The notes beneath the pieces were generated by a model. That model was not told where the DNA came from. It searched no databases and was given only the letters and a program-made list of their open reading frames with translations. This document shows positions 25,566 to 34,064 of a stretch of 64,000 bases of DNA, in pieces. Position numbers and translations under genes: made by a program. The stretch comes from Akkermansia muciniphila. GTDB taxonomy: Bacteria; Verrucomicrobiota; Verrucomicrobiia; Verrucomicrobiales; Akkermansiaceae. Positions within the stretch are counted from its first letter, which is position 1; each line of letters starts with the position of its first letter. The stretch is taken from the NCBI GenBank assembly GCA_945888515.1, contig CAMDAD010000003.1, positions 1 to 64,000 of the forward strand. Reading direction: 5' to 3'.

Positions 25566-27269
25566 ATGAGCGATTCTCTCCCATCCCGATCTGATTCCAC
25601 GCCACCCAAAAAGCGCGCGGCGAAAAAAGCTGCCGTGAAAAAAGTGGCTGCTACGGCAGAAGCCCCTGCACCTGCTGCAAAAAAGGCCGCCAAGAAAGCG
25701 ACAAGCAAAGCAGCGAAAAAAGCTGTCGCCGCCAGTCCCATTGAGGTACCCGCTCCCGCCGCTCCCAAAAAACGCGCTGCGAAAAAAGCCGCCGCTGTCA
25801 CAGCACCCGAGCCTGTCTCGGAAAAAGTCAAAGTCACAAGGCCGAAAAAAGCCGCCGCCGAGACAGCACCGACCTCCGTCGCCAGTGTCGTGGTAGCCGC
25901 ACCCGCACCCGTTGCGATGCCGGTTCCGCCACCAGCACCCGTAGCTGCCCCCGCGCCTTTCCCTCATCCACGACCACAGCAGCATCCAACCCAACAGCAG
26001 CGGCAGCACCCGAACGACTTTAAGAAAAATAAGTTCGGCAAAAACAAGAAGAACGGCTTCGACCGACACCCGAAACAGAACAACAAAAATTTCGGTCATT
26101 CTCAGGGACCGCAAAAGTTTGACCCAGACGCCGAGCGCAACCAGGCCATATTAGAAGGCCCAAAGACGGAGGTCGAAGGCCTGCTTGAGCTCACGCCCAA
26201 AGGAAGTGGCTTTTTGCGCAGCCTAAAGAAGAGTTTTGAAATGGCAAAAGACGATGCCTTCGTGGGAACCACACTCATCAACAAATGGGGTCTGCGTTCT
26301 GGCGCCGTGATCAAGGCGCTCACGCAGGTGGGACCGCGTGGTCCACAAGTGGTCGAGGTGATCGCGGTGAACGACAGCCCGCCCGAGGAGGCGCGCCGTT
26401 TGCCACACTTTGATGAACTCACCGCCGTCAATCCCTCGAAGCGCATCCCTTTCGAAAACGATCAAAACCGTTTCACCACCCGCGTGCTCGATATCATCGC
26501 GCCCGTCGGTCGTGGTCAGCGCGGCTTGATCGTCTCGCCGCCGCGCTCGGGCAAAACCACGCTCATGCTGCACATCGCGGAGTCGGTGCGCCAGCGCGAG
26601 GATGACAGTTTGCATTTAATCATCCTGTTGGTCGATGAGCGGCCCGAAGAAGTCACGGAGTTTCGACGCGCTTTGCCGGGCGTAGAAATTTTCGCCAGCT
26701 CCAATGACGAGCACCCGCGCAATCACTGCCGCATCGCCGAGCTCACCATCGAGCGCGCGAAGCGTCTGGTCGAGGCCGGCAAGCATGTCTTTCTGCTGAT
26801 GGATTCGATCACGCGACTGGCCCGCGCCTATAACAATACGGGCTCAACGCAGGGACGCGGCATCGGTTCCGGCGGCGTCACCGTCGGCGCCTTGGAAGCG
26901 CCGCGCCGATTGTTCGCCGCCGCGCGCAACACCCGCGGTGCCGGCTCTCTCACGATTTTAGCCACCGCGCTGATTCAGACAAACTCGCGCGCGGACGAGG
27001 CGATTTTCCAAGAATTCAAGGGCACGGGCAACATGGAGATCGTCTTGGATCGCAAGATTGCGGAAAACTACATCTATCCGGCGGTCGATATTTTCAAGTC
27101 CGGCACCCGCCGCGAGGAGCTGCTACTGCCTGAGCACATGCTGCACAAGATCCACCTGATCCGCCGCGGCCTCTCGGGACACAAACCGCTGGAGGCGATG
27201 GAGCGACTGACGTATTTCCTCAAAAAATTCCCGTCGAACGCGCAGATGTTGTTAGAGATCAAGGGCTGA
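25566..27269 (+). CDS. rho: Transcription termination factor Rho with long disordered N-terminal extension
   Basis: 567 aa hexameric RNA helicase that ends transcription. The conserved core starts at about residue 198: cold-shock-type RNA-binding domain (LLELTPKGSGFLRSL), Walker A VSPPRSGKTT (about 324-333), Walker B FLLMDSITRLARA, Q-loop RGIGSGG and the arginine-containing end RRGLSGHKPLEAME. Before it, residues 1-195 are low-complexity: first Ala/Lys repeats (RAAKKAAVKK, AAKKATSKAAKK), then Pro/Ala, then a Gln/Asn/Lys-rich basic part (NDFKKNKFGKNKKNG). Rho usually has about 420 residues. The basic tail probably binds RNA. It comes 9 bp after yebC. Confidence 0.95.
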   Translation: MSDSLPSRSDSTPPKKRAAKKAAVKKVAATAEAPAPAAKKAAKKATSKAAKKAVAASPIEVPAPAAPKKRAAKKAAAVTAPEPVSEKVKVTRPKKAAAETAPTSVASVVVAAPAPVAMPVPPPAPVAAPAPFPHPRPQQHPTQQQRQHPNDFKKNKFGKNKKNGFDRHPKQNNKNFGHSQGPQKFDPDAERNQAILEGPKTEVEGLLELTPKGSGFLRSLKKSFEMAKDDAFVGTTLINKWGLRSGAVIKALTQVGPRGPQVVEVIAVNDSPPEEARRLPHFDELTAVNPSKRIPFENDQNRFTTRVLDIIAPVGRGQRGLIVSPPRSGKTTLMLHIAESVRQREDDSLHLIILLVDERPEEVTEFRRALPGVEIFASSNDEHPRNHCRIAELTIERAKRLVEAGKHVFLLMDSITRLARAYNNTGSTQGRGIGSGGVTVGALEAPRRLFAAARNTRGAGSLTILATALIQTNSRADEAIFQEFKGTGNMEIVLDRKIAENYIYPAVDIFKSGTRREELLLPEHMLHKIHLIRRGLSGHKPLEAMERLTYFLKKFPSNAQMLLEIKG

Positions 27270-27474
27270 GTCACCAGAGAAACGTGAAACAATCCCAGTT
27301 CCCGTAGATACTTTCTTATCAATTTTCCCGTTAGAAAAAGGACCTACGCATGCGTCCATGGGGGCGCTGGATTTGAAAAGGCTCGTCTAGGCCCTATCGC
27401 CTTGCTAAGGAAGCACAGCGAAGGAGAACAGCCTCTTCGCATGGCAAATGATGAACACACCAAACGACTAAGGC

Positions 27475-28647
27475 ATGCGCAATGTTCTCCAAAGTGATTT
27501 TTTGATTGGCGACGATGGGGGAAATCCGTTTCATCGGGGCATGGAGATCATTCATGGTAGCGCGAGTTTTTTTGTCAGCACCCCAGAGGTGGATTTTGCC
27601 GTGACCGAACAAGGCGGTCATCTGGCACCGGTGGATTTTTATTTTGAGGACTACGCGGTTTCGCCGTATGCGCTGGCGCCGTGGGAGCCGAAGCAAGTGG
27701 ATGCCTCATTGCCCCACTTGCTCACGGAGCTGCGCGGGGATTTTTTCTGTTTGCCCTTTGCGGGTCAGGCGGGTGGTCCACCGCATGGTGATACGGCGAA
27801 TGCGAAGTGGAGCTTGGTCGAGCAGGACGAACGCTCACTTGTGTTAGAGATGAAGCAGACCGATAGCGGCGCGGCGGTGGTAAAGACCATCACGGTGCGC
27901 CAGGGGCAGCAGGCGCTGTATGTGGAGCATGTGATCACGGGATTGGTGGGAGACTGGAATTACGGCAATCATCCCATTCTCGATTTTTCCGATCTTGCCG
28001 AGGGAAAGGGGAGACTGGCGGTGAGTCCGTTCCGCTGGGCTTCGGTCTACGATGGCGTTTTTGCGAATCCCGAGGCTGGGGAAACGGGGCGACTGCAGGA
28101 AAGCGTCTTGTTTGCCTCGCTAGATGCAGTGCCGTGCAAGGATGGCACCACGCTGGATCTCACCCATTATCCAACGACTCCAGGCCATGAGGATCTGCTG
28201 ATGATGGTCAATGAAGCGCCCACCAGCGAGCAGCCCTTTGCGTGGTCAGCGGCGACCTTCGATGACTATGTGTGGTTTTCGCTGAAAAATGCCTCTGATT
28301 TTCCCGCAACCTTGTTCTGGATCTCGAACGGTGGCCGCAGCGCGCATCCGTGGGAGAATCGACATCTCGGCAGAATCGGCATCGAGGAAGTCTGCTCGCA
28401 TTTTTGCAATGGCGTCGAAGCCTCGCGGGAGAATCGACTCGCCGCACACGGCATTCCCACCGTGCGGAAATTCGTGGCGGGAGAAACCGTGCGACTTCCC
28501 ATCATACAAGGGGTAGCCCTAGTTGAGCCGGGCTTCGGACAGGTCACGGCCATCGTTCCGCTGGACGACCACACTATCGCGATCAAGGGCGAACATGGCG
28601 CGGAGGTGCATGCGAAGATCGATTGGAGGGAGTTTTTGCTGGGCTAA
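27475..28647 (+). CDS. Galactose mutarotase-like (aldose-epimerase fold) protein
   Basis: 390 aa if started at 27475; an ATG at 27541 gives 368 aa and sits right before the first predicted strand (IIHGSASFFVSTPEVDFAVT), so the shorter form is equally plausible. The sequence is beta-rich throughout with an acidic-aromatic character (GDFFCLPFAGQAGG, DWNYGNHPILDFSD, VSPFRWASVYDGVF, HPWENRHLGRIGIEEVCSHF). This resembles carbohydrate-binding mutarotase-superfamily proteins. No signal peptide is seen. Substrate and activity cannot be stated. It lies 205 bp after rho on the same strand, and a decayed gene pair follows it. Confidence 0.6.
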   Translation: MRNVLQSDFLIGDDGGNPFHRGMEIIHGSASFFVSTPEVDFAVTEQGGHLAPVDFYFEDYAVSPYALAPWEPKQVDASLPHLLTELRGDFFCLPFAGQAGGPPHGDTANAKWSLVEQDERSLVLEMKQTDSGAAVVKTITVRQGQQALYVEHVITGLVGDWNYGNHPILDFSDLAEGKGRLAVSPFRWASVYDGVFANPEAGETGRLQESVLFASLDAVPCKDGTTLDLTHYPTTPGHEDLLMMVNEAPTSEQPFAWSAATFDDYVWFSLKNASDFPATLFWISNGGRSAHPWENRHLGRIGIEEVCSHFCNGVEASRENRLAAHGIPTVRKFVAGETVRLPIIQGVALVEPGFGQVTAIVPLDDHTIAIKGEHGAEVHAKIDWREFLLG

Positions 28648-28699
28648 CCAGACGAAAGGGTCATTTTGCTATTTGGCGGCAAAGTGGAATTTATGGTAG

Positions 28700-28933
28700 A
28701 ACATTTTCGTACCTGAACAATCGACAGATCAACCTCAACGCGAGTGGACGGCCGTTCGCTGTGCGAATTTCGATCAGATGCGCACCCAAAATATTCTTTT
28801 CTGGCAGGCACAGGGGGGCTCTGCCATTCGCCAAGCTGCCTGGGACATCGTTCTAGACTACTGGAAAGCTAACAATGTTAATCCTGATGAACTCCGATTT
28901 TGTCGATCTACTGCGTCTGTTCGCCGCACATGA
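28700..28933 (+). pseudogene. Remnant of a small protein paired with the nucleotidyltransferase
   Basis: A frame opened by the TAG at 28697 and closed at 28931-28933 reads a protein-like C-terminus: REWTAVRCANFDQMRTQNIL, then FWQAQGGSAIRQAAWDIVLD, then YWKANNVNPDELRFCRST. There is no start codon before the conserved-looking part, so the 5' end is lost. The stop overlaps the start of the next remnant, as expected for a two-gene module. It resembles the short helical proteins often encoded directly before stand-alone nucleotidyltransferases. Confidence 0.5.
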
Positions 28934-29292
28934 GGTGCGTTACTTGATTGTCGGCGGGTATGCGGCAATGCGCTACTCTCAGCCTCAATTCACAAAAGAT
29001 CTTGACGTATGGATTGAGCCAAGTGCGGAGAACTCGTCGGCTGATGGTGGCGTTTCGTGAATTCGGTATGCCCATTCTGTTTGATTTCTTAACATCTTTG
29101 CCGCAGATGAATTTCGCTCAATGCTGGGAGTGAAAGACAACGGAGCAAGAGGCAGGATTTGCGATTCATTATCTTGGTGTCGATGACCTGATTCAGGCGA
29201 AAATGGTTGCCAACAGGCCGCAGGACTTGATGGATATTTCGGAAATCAAACGTGCGCAGGAGAGGAAATTGCCCCCCGACAGTTCAGTTTGA
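28875..29292 (+). pseudogene. Decayed nucleotidyltransferase-fold protein (AbiEii/DUF6036-like)
   Basis: The first part (start at 28875 or 28887) reads NSDFVDLLRLFAAHEVRYLI, VGGYAAMRYSQPQFTKDLDV and W, that is the GG...DxD signature of small nucleotidyltransferases of the AbiEii/DUF6036 type. Near 29034 the frame shifts, and the reading continues as RRLMVAFREFGMPILFDFLT, SLPQMNFAQCWE, with several tens of residues missing compared with relatives. An in-frame TGA follows at 29131-29133. The same frame then resumes with FAIHYLGVDDLIQAKMVANR, PQDLMDISEIKRAQE and stops at 29290-29292. A frameshift, a deletion and a nonsense codon show it is dead. Such proteins act as antitoxin or toxin partners in two-gene modules. 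Confidence 0.8.
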
Positions 29293-29383
29293 GATTCTGC
29301 TCGTTCCTCCCGAGATGAACAAAACACGTCTTGCGCGGTGATGGGGAATCTGCTTACCTGCGTGCCCCGCAACTTCACACTTT

Positions 29384-30970
29384 ATGGCAGACAAAACTCA
29401 TACCGATCCGCAGCGCATGGAAAAAATCGTTTCGCTGTGCAAGCGCCGTGGCTTCATTTTCCAAGCTGGTGAGTTGTATGGAGGACTCAACGGTTGCTGG
29501 GATTACGGTCCGCTGGGTGCCGAGCTGAAGCGCAATCTTAAGGACTACTGGTGGCGCAGCACCGTGCAGGAGCGCGATGACGTAGTCGGCATGGATGGTG
29601 CGATTTTAACAATGCAACAGGTGCTCGTAGCGTCGGGTCACGTCGGTGGATTCTCCGATCCGATGAGTGAGTGCCCTCTGACAAAAGCCCGCTTGCGCGC
29701 GGACCAGATTCCTGCGGCCGATGCGGGCATCGAATATACCTTTCTGGGAGCCAAGGATGCCGTATCCGGCAAGACTACCGACAAAACCATCACGGTGCTC
29801 GTGGCGAACGAGAAGCAAGAAAAGTTCCGTTCGGCGGAAAAAATCGCAATGAAATTTTACGCCGAGATTTTTGGCAAGAACGCGAAGCCGGAATCGTTGG
29901 AAAATGGCTGGACCGAGCAACCGGGACCGCGCGAGAATGGATTATACAATCCGGACAATGGCGTGCTGATGTCAGAGCCACGCATGTTTAGTCTAATGTT
30001 CCAAACGAAAATGGGAGCTAATGCGGATGATAACGATCCTAGTGCGGTGGCCTATCTCCGCCCCGAGACGGCGCAGTCGATTTTCGTGCAATACAAAAAC
30101 GTGCTCGATTCCTCGCGCGTGAAGCTCCCTTTCGGCATTGCGCAGGTCGGCAAGTCGTTCCGCAACGAGATCAATCCACGCAACTATACTTTCCGCTCGC
30201 GCGAGTTCGAGCAAATGGAAATCGAGTATTTCTGCCACCCGAAAGACGGCATGCGCCTCACCGACGAATGGCTGGAAACGCGCCTGAAGTTTTACGAGGA
30301 AATCGGCATCCCGCGCACGAAGCTGCACATCCTCGATGTGCCCGATGGCGAGCGGGCGTTTTATTCGCAGAAGACTTACGACATCGAATATGAGTTCCCC
30401 TTCGGTGTGCAGGAACTCGAAGGCGTAGCGTATCGCACGGACTACGATCTCGGCGTGCACCAGAAAGGCTCGGGGCGTCCTTTGGAATACTTCGATGAAG
30501 AGACTAAGGAAAAATTCCTGCCGCATGTGGTGGAGCCGTCCGCCGGTTGTGACCGCACGATTCTGGCATTGATCTGCGAGGCTTTTGCTGAAGAGACGCT
30601 GACCGATGACAAAGGCAAGGACGATGTCCGCACCGTGATGCGTTTTACGCCACGCATGGCACCGATTAAAGTGGGCATTTTTCCGTTGTTGAAAAAGAAC
30701 GAGGAGCAGGTGCGCATCGCCAAGGAGATCCAGAAGAAGCTGCAACCGTGGATGAATGTGTTCTACGATGACAGTGGTGCGGTCGGTCGTCGTTACCGTC
30801 GTCAGGATGAAGTGGGAACACCGTACTGCGTGACCATCGACTTCGAAACGCTGGGCGAAAGCGGCGAGGAACTCAAAAATACCGTGACACTGCGTCATCG
30901 CGATTCCATGGAACAGGAGCGCATCTCGATTGATGCCTTGCTGCCGTGGTTGCTGGGGCGCGTGCGCTGA
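29384..30970 (+). CDS. glyS: Glycyl-tRNA synthetase (homodimeric type)
   Basis: 528 aa class II aminoacyl-tRNA synthetase that charges tRNA-Gly. FIFQAGELYGGLNGCWDYGP marks the glycine site. Motif 2 FRNEINPRNYTFRSREFEQM, AYLRPETAQSIFVQY and motif 3 GCDRTILALICEAF are present, followed by the anticodon-binding domain (APIKVGIFPLLKKNEEQ). This is the archaeal/eukaryal-like alpha2 form, not the alpha2beta2 GlyQ/GlyS. The region after SDPMSEC has fewer Cys than relatives that bind zinc there. rlmH follows after 9 bp. Confidence 0.95.
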   Translation: MADKTHTDPQRMEKIVSLCKRRGFIFQAGELYGGLNGCWDYGPLGAELKRNLKDYWWRSTVQERDDVVGMDGAILTMQQVLVASGHVGGFSDPMSECPLTKARLRADQIPAADAGIEYTFLGAKDAVSGKTTDKTITVLVANEKQEKFRSAEKIAMKFYAEIFGKNAKPESLENGWTEQPGPRENGLYNPDNGVLMSEPRMFSLMFQTKMGANADDNDPSAVAYLRPETAQSIFVQYKNVLDSSRVKLPFGIAQVGKSFRNEINPRNYTFRSREFEQMEIEYFCHPKDGMRLTDEWLETRLKFYEEIGIPRTKLHILDVPDGERAFYSQKTYDIEYEFPFGVQELEGVAYRTDYDLGVHQKGSGRPLEYFDEETKEKFLPHVVEPSAGCDRTILALICEAFAEETLTDDKGKDDVRTVMRFTPRMAPIKVGIFPLLKKNEEQVRIAKEIQKKLQPWMNVFYDDSGAVGRRYRRQDEVGTPYCVTIDFETLGESGEELKNTVTLRHRDSMEQERISIDALLPWLLGRVR

Positions 30971-30979
30971 TCCACTGCC

Positions 30980-31423
30980 ATGCGCTGGCAAATCATCGTA
31001 GCAGGAAAACCGGCCTTGGCCTATGCCAAGTCGGGAGTGGATGAGTATCTGCAACGGCTGCGGCGTTATCTCGATTGCGAACTGTTGATGGTGAAGGCGG
31101 GCAACTCGCACGAGGTGTCGCAGCGGTTGTTGGAAAAATCGCAGGGAGCGTATCGCATCGTGCTCGATGAGCGCGGCGAGCGCCCGACCACTCGACAGCT
31201 CAGCGAAAAGGTAACGGCGTTAGAAATGCGCGGTGATGTGAAATGCGTGGCCTTTCTCATCGGCGCGTCCGATGGGCACACAGAAGAGATGAGGCGCTCG
31301 GCGGATTTGCTGTTATCGTTATCATCCATGACGCTGCAGCACGAATTGGCATTGGTTGTCTTGTTAGAGCAGATCTATCGGATCGCAAACCTGCGCAAGG
31401 GCGAGCCCTATCATCGCGATTGA
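30980..31423 (+). CDS. rlmH: 23S rRNA pseudouridine-1915 N3-methyltransferase
   Basis: 147 aa SPOUT-fold methyltransferase with the knot-forming motifs VAFLIGASDGH and the C-terminal LVVLLEQIYRIANLRKGEPY ending in HRD. It methylates pseudouridine in helix 69 of 23S rRNA. Length and C-terminus match the RlmH/YbeA family exactly. It lies 9 bp after the glycyl-tRNA synthetase, forming a translation-related operon with the HAD gene behind it. Confidence 0.93.
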   Translation: MRWQIIVAGKPALAYAKSGVDEYLQRLRRYLDCELLMVKAGNSHEVSQRLLEKSQGAYRIVLDERGERPTTRQLSEKVTALEMRGDVKCVAFLIGASDGHTEEMRRSADLLLSLSSMTLQHELALVVLLEQIYRIANLRKGEPYHRD

Positions 31424-31437
31424 GTCTGGGAGGGATT

Positions 31438-32142
31438 TTGATTGCCATCGTGCATGCAAGTTGGCACAAGGCGCTGGTGAACGATTGTCGCGTGGTGTTG
31501 TTTGATTTCGATGGCATTCTGGTCGATACCGAGTGGGCGATCTATCAAGCGTGGTGCCGTTGTTTTGAGGCGGAGGGATGTGAGTTACCCTTATCGCTCT
31601 ATACGCGCTGCATCGGTAGCGACTTCGCCACTTGGTCGCCAAAATCGTATCTGGAAGAGTTGACCGGAAAATCGTATGACTGGACTGTCCTCGATGCCGA
31701 ACGGCAAAACGAGATCGTGCATGAGCTTTCCGATGAAGGAGTGATGGATGGCGTGCATGAATTGATCGATACCCTGCGCAGCCAAGATCTTTCGTTAGGA
31801 GTGGTATCGAGTAGTTCACATCACTGGGTCGATCGCTGGTTAGCTCAATTGCAAATAGACAGGCATTTTGCCCACGTGGTGTGTCGGGGGGACGCGCCAC
31901 GCATCAAGCCATCGCCGGATTTGTGGCTAGAAGCGGCGAGACGTTTCGCGATGCCAACAACTCACTGCCTTGCGATCGAGGATTCGCACAATGGTCTGAT
32001 CAGCGCGCAGGAAGCTGGTATGCCTGTGTGGGTAGTGCCGAATCGAGTAACCTCATGCCTCGATTTCTCCGCGGCTCAGGCGCGGTTTGATTCCCTGCAC
32101 GGGATTGCCGAGCGCTTCAAAGCCCTGGCGGGTGGCGCATGA
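31438..32142 (+). CDS. HAD-family phosphatase (beta-phosphoglucomutase-like)
   Basis: About 234 aa. Motif I DFDGILVDTE, motif II SSSSHHW, motif III Lys in RIKPSPDLW and motif IV EDSHNGLISAQEAGMP identify a subfamily I HAD hydrolase with a helical cap. Substrates are usually sugar phosphates. The frame extends upstream to 31243, but that would overlap rlmH. A TTG at 31438 with a Shine-Dalgarno GGGAGG at 31428-31433 is the best start; a GTG at 31450 is an alternative. It ends inside the 3' end of the convergent NlpC/P60 gene (26-bp overlap). Confidence 0.85.
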   Translation: MIAIVHASWHKALVNDCRVVLFDFDGILVDTEWAIYQAWCRCFEAEGCELPLSLYTRCIGSDFATWSPKSYLEELTGKSYDWTVLDAERQNEIVHELSDEGVMDGVHELIDTLRSQDLSLGVVSSSSHHWVDRWLAQLQIDRHFAHVVCRGDAPRIKPSPDLWLEAARRFAMPTTHCLAIEDSHNGLISAQEAGMPVWVVPNRVTSCLDFSAAQARFDSLHGIAERFKALAGGA

Positions 32143-32629
32143 TGTAGCCCGATGCTCCGCGTCTCCATGGTTTCCATTTCGGCCCCGAGCGTTGCCCATC
32201 GCCACCGGTATCGAGACGCAGACCGGCGACCGTTACGAATACATGTCCGTTGCGCGAGTATATGGTGATCCACTTGCCTTCGCCGCGTCTTCCGTAACTG
32301 AGATACGCCTTGGACGGCATGCTGCCCTTGATGATACCAGCTTCACGAAGAACGTAGGAAACAGTGCCAGAGCAGTCGTAACCGCTATCATTATGAATGG
32401 CATGACCGCCGCCCCACTTGTAGGGTTTCCCCTGCAGGCGATTGCCAGCTGCGATGGCGGCAATGACTTGTTTCGGTGCTTTTTTAGGTGCATAGGCGTA
32501 TCCATCCTTCAACAGCGCGGTGCGACCGGGTTCGAACTGATAGACCACAGGGTGCTTCGCCTTGACCTGAAAGCAGGACGTTTGCAACAGGCTGACCGAT
32601 AACAGGAGAAAAAGAAAAAAGAAACGCAT
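32117..32629 (-). CDS. NlpC/P60-type cysteine peptidase, probable lipoprotein
   Basis: 170 aa. A hydrophobic leader MRFFFLFLLLSVSLLQTSC ends in a Cys that may be lipidated, though the lipobox is atypical. The catalytic domain has YKWGGGHAIHNDSGYDCSGT (nucleophile Cys in DCSG) and the His in SRNGHVFVTV. The family cleaves peptidoglycan stem peptides. The long open frame upstream (to 33199) is an artefact that overlaps rdgB. The real ATG at 32629 is 4 bp after the rdgB stop, so the two form an operon. Confidence 0.85.
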   Translation of the reverse strand: MRFFFLFLLLSVSLLQTSCFQVKAKHPVVYQFEPGRTALLKDGYAYAPKKAPKQVIAAIAAGNRLQGKPYKWGGGHAIHNDSGYDCSGTVSYVLREAGIIKGSMPSKAYLSYGRRGEGKWITIYSRNGHVFVTVAGLRLDTGGDGQRSGPKWKPWRRGASGYIMRHPPGL

Positions 32630-32633
32630 GAGA

Positions 32634-33233
32634 TCAACCAGCGTGATTGTTGAGCCATTCAAGTGCTGCGGATAAGGCGCGCGCGCGGTGGCTGAGTTGA
32701 TTTTTAATTTCCGCGCCGAGCTCAGCAAAAGATACCTCATAACCGATGGGTGCGAACAACGGGTCGTAGCCAAAACCTTCCTCGCCGCTGGGAGCCAACA
32801 AAATGCGCCCCTCGACAGAACCGCGAAAGTGCGCGCGCGCTTTTCCTTTACAAGCAACGACCATAACACAAACGAAGCGCGCGCTCCGCCTATCCTGCGG
32901 CACTTGACGCATGTCATCAAGCAACCGATGATTATTGCGTGTGTGGTTGCCTTCCTCACCACCGAAACTGGAAGACCATACGCCAGGCGCGCCGTCAAGA
33001 GCATCCACCTCCAAACCTGAGTCGTCCGATAGCACGAATCCATCGACACATGAGCTAATCGCTTCGGCCTTGAGAGTGGCGTTTTGCAGAAACGTCGTTC
33101 CTGTTTCCTCCACTTGCGGGAAGTCATGGAAATCATTAGCGTCACGCACGAGATAGGAGTCACCCGCCATCTGACGGATCTCCTTTGTCTTGTGCGCATT
33201 CCTTGTCGCGATGATCAATGTCGTCTGCGGCAT
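32634..33233 (-). CDS. rdgB: XTP/dITP pyrophosphatase (RdgB/HAM1)
   Basis: 199 aa house-cleaning enzyme that hydrolyses non-canonical purine nucleoside triphosphates. IATRNAHKTKEIRQM at the start, ETGTTFLQNATLKAEA, the metal site SDDSGLEVDALDGAPGVWSS, GEEGFGYDPLF and the C-terminal NQLSHRARAL are all present. It is transcribed with the NlpC/P60 gene and divergent from the thioredoxin-like gene. Confidence 0.94.
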   Translation of the reverse strand: MPQTTLIIATRNAHKTKEIRQMAGDSYLVRDANDFHDFPQVEETGTTFLQNATLKAEAISSCVDGFVLSDDSGLEVDALDGAPGVWSSSFGGEEGNHTRNNHRLLDDMRQVPQDRRSARFVCVMVVACKGKARAHFRGSVEGRILLAPSGEEGFGYDPLFAPIGYEVSFAELGAEIKNQLSHRARALSAALEWLNNHAG

Positions 33234-33312
33234 GGAAAAACGATGTCAGCCGACCAAGCAAAAAGCGAACGTTTTTTGAACAAAAATCAAGTAGAGAAAC
33301 GCTGCAGTATCG

Positions 33313-33768
33313 ATGAGAATTTTTCACAAAATCATATCGGCATGGATTGTCGGAGTTGCCATGATCGGCGTAAGCTTCGCTGAGCTGGAAGGCTGGAGTA
33401 CCGATCTGGAAAAAGCTCTGGAGCAAGCGAAAAAAGAGAAAAAAGCCGTGTTGGTCGAATTCACTGGCAGCGACTGGTGCCCGCCCTGCATCGCCATGCG
33501 TAAGAATGTTTTTTCCCAAAAGGAATTCGTTAAGGCAGCCTCAAAAGATTTCATCCTGGTCGAACTGGATTTCCCCAAAGGCGATCCAGAGCTGAAGAAA
33601 AAAAACGACCCACTCGCCAAGAAGTATAAGATCGATGGCTTCCCCACGGTGATCCTACTCGATCATGAGGGCAAGGAGTTCAGCCGCTTCTTCGCCTCGG
33701 AGCACGCTACCACCGAGAAATTTCTCGCTCACCTGACTGCATCGCTGGAAAAAAAGGATCTCGACTGA
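33313..33768 (+). CDS. Secreted thioredoxin-like protein
   Basis: 151 aa with a signal peptide (about 1-23). The thioredoxin fold carries the active site GSDWCPPCIAMRKNVF (CPPC) and cis-Pro GFPTVIL. The pattern belongs to the thioredoxin_7/DsbD-C-like group common in Planctomycetes and Verrucomicrobia. Probable role is disulfide reduction or exchange outside the cytoplasm. It is very Lys-rich in its helices. Confidence 0.88.
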   Translation: MRIFHKIISAWIVGVAMIGVSFAELEGWSTDLEKALEQAKKEKKAVLVEFTGSDWCPPCIAMRKNVFSQKEFVKAASKDFILVELDFPKGDPELKKKNDPLAKKYKIDGFPTVILLDHEGKEFSRFFASEHATTEKFLAHLTASLEKKDLD

Positions 33769-33772
33769 GTTC

Positions 33773-33958
33773 CTAGCGACACGCGACCAGAATCTGCCAT
33801 GCCGTCTGGGTCTGCGTGCGCTCATCTGAACTCACGTGCCAGGTGAAACGCGACTGCGAGGATACCGCCAGAATTTCCGAGCGTCCACCCACTCGAAGGA
33901 CACAAGGAATCAGTGCCGCCTTGATAAGGGAGGAAAAAAATGTAAGCACCGCATGCAC
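33773..33958 (-). pseudogene. Fragment of a GH78 alpha-L-rhamnosidase N-terminus
   Basis: The minus strand reads CVLRVGGRSEILAVSSQS, then RFTWHVSSDERTQTQTAWQI, LVACR and a stop. This is the start of the N-terminal domain of family 78 rhamnosidases (usual form: NPLGID..QPRFSW.L.SD.RGQ.QTAYQVLVAS). The intact GH78 at 37519 has the equivalent PRISWRLQQADRFVKPTSYQ, then ILVATS. The rest of the gene is missing, because the thioredoxin-like gene ends 4 bp away. Probably a remnant of a second rhamnosidase gene. Confidence 0.55.
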
Positions 33959-34064
33959 AAGACTAGATTCCGATTCCCCTTTGAGGTAAGTATCATGTCA
34001 GGGCGATAGCAAGTGCGGACCCATTGACAAGCCGGAATACGTCACAGGCCAATCATTTCGAGCA

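Noticed and set aside
29993-31111. 372-codon minus-strand frame
   Set aside because: Antisense to glyS and rlmH. It has no start signal and no conserved motif.
32629-33199. Long upstream extension of the NlpC/P60 frame
   Set aside because: It overlaps rdgB in another frame. The lipoprotein-like start at 32629 and the 4-bp operon gap fit better.
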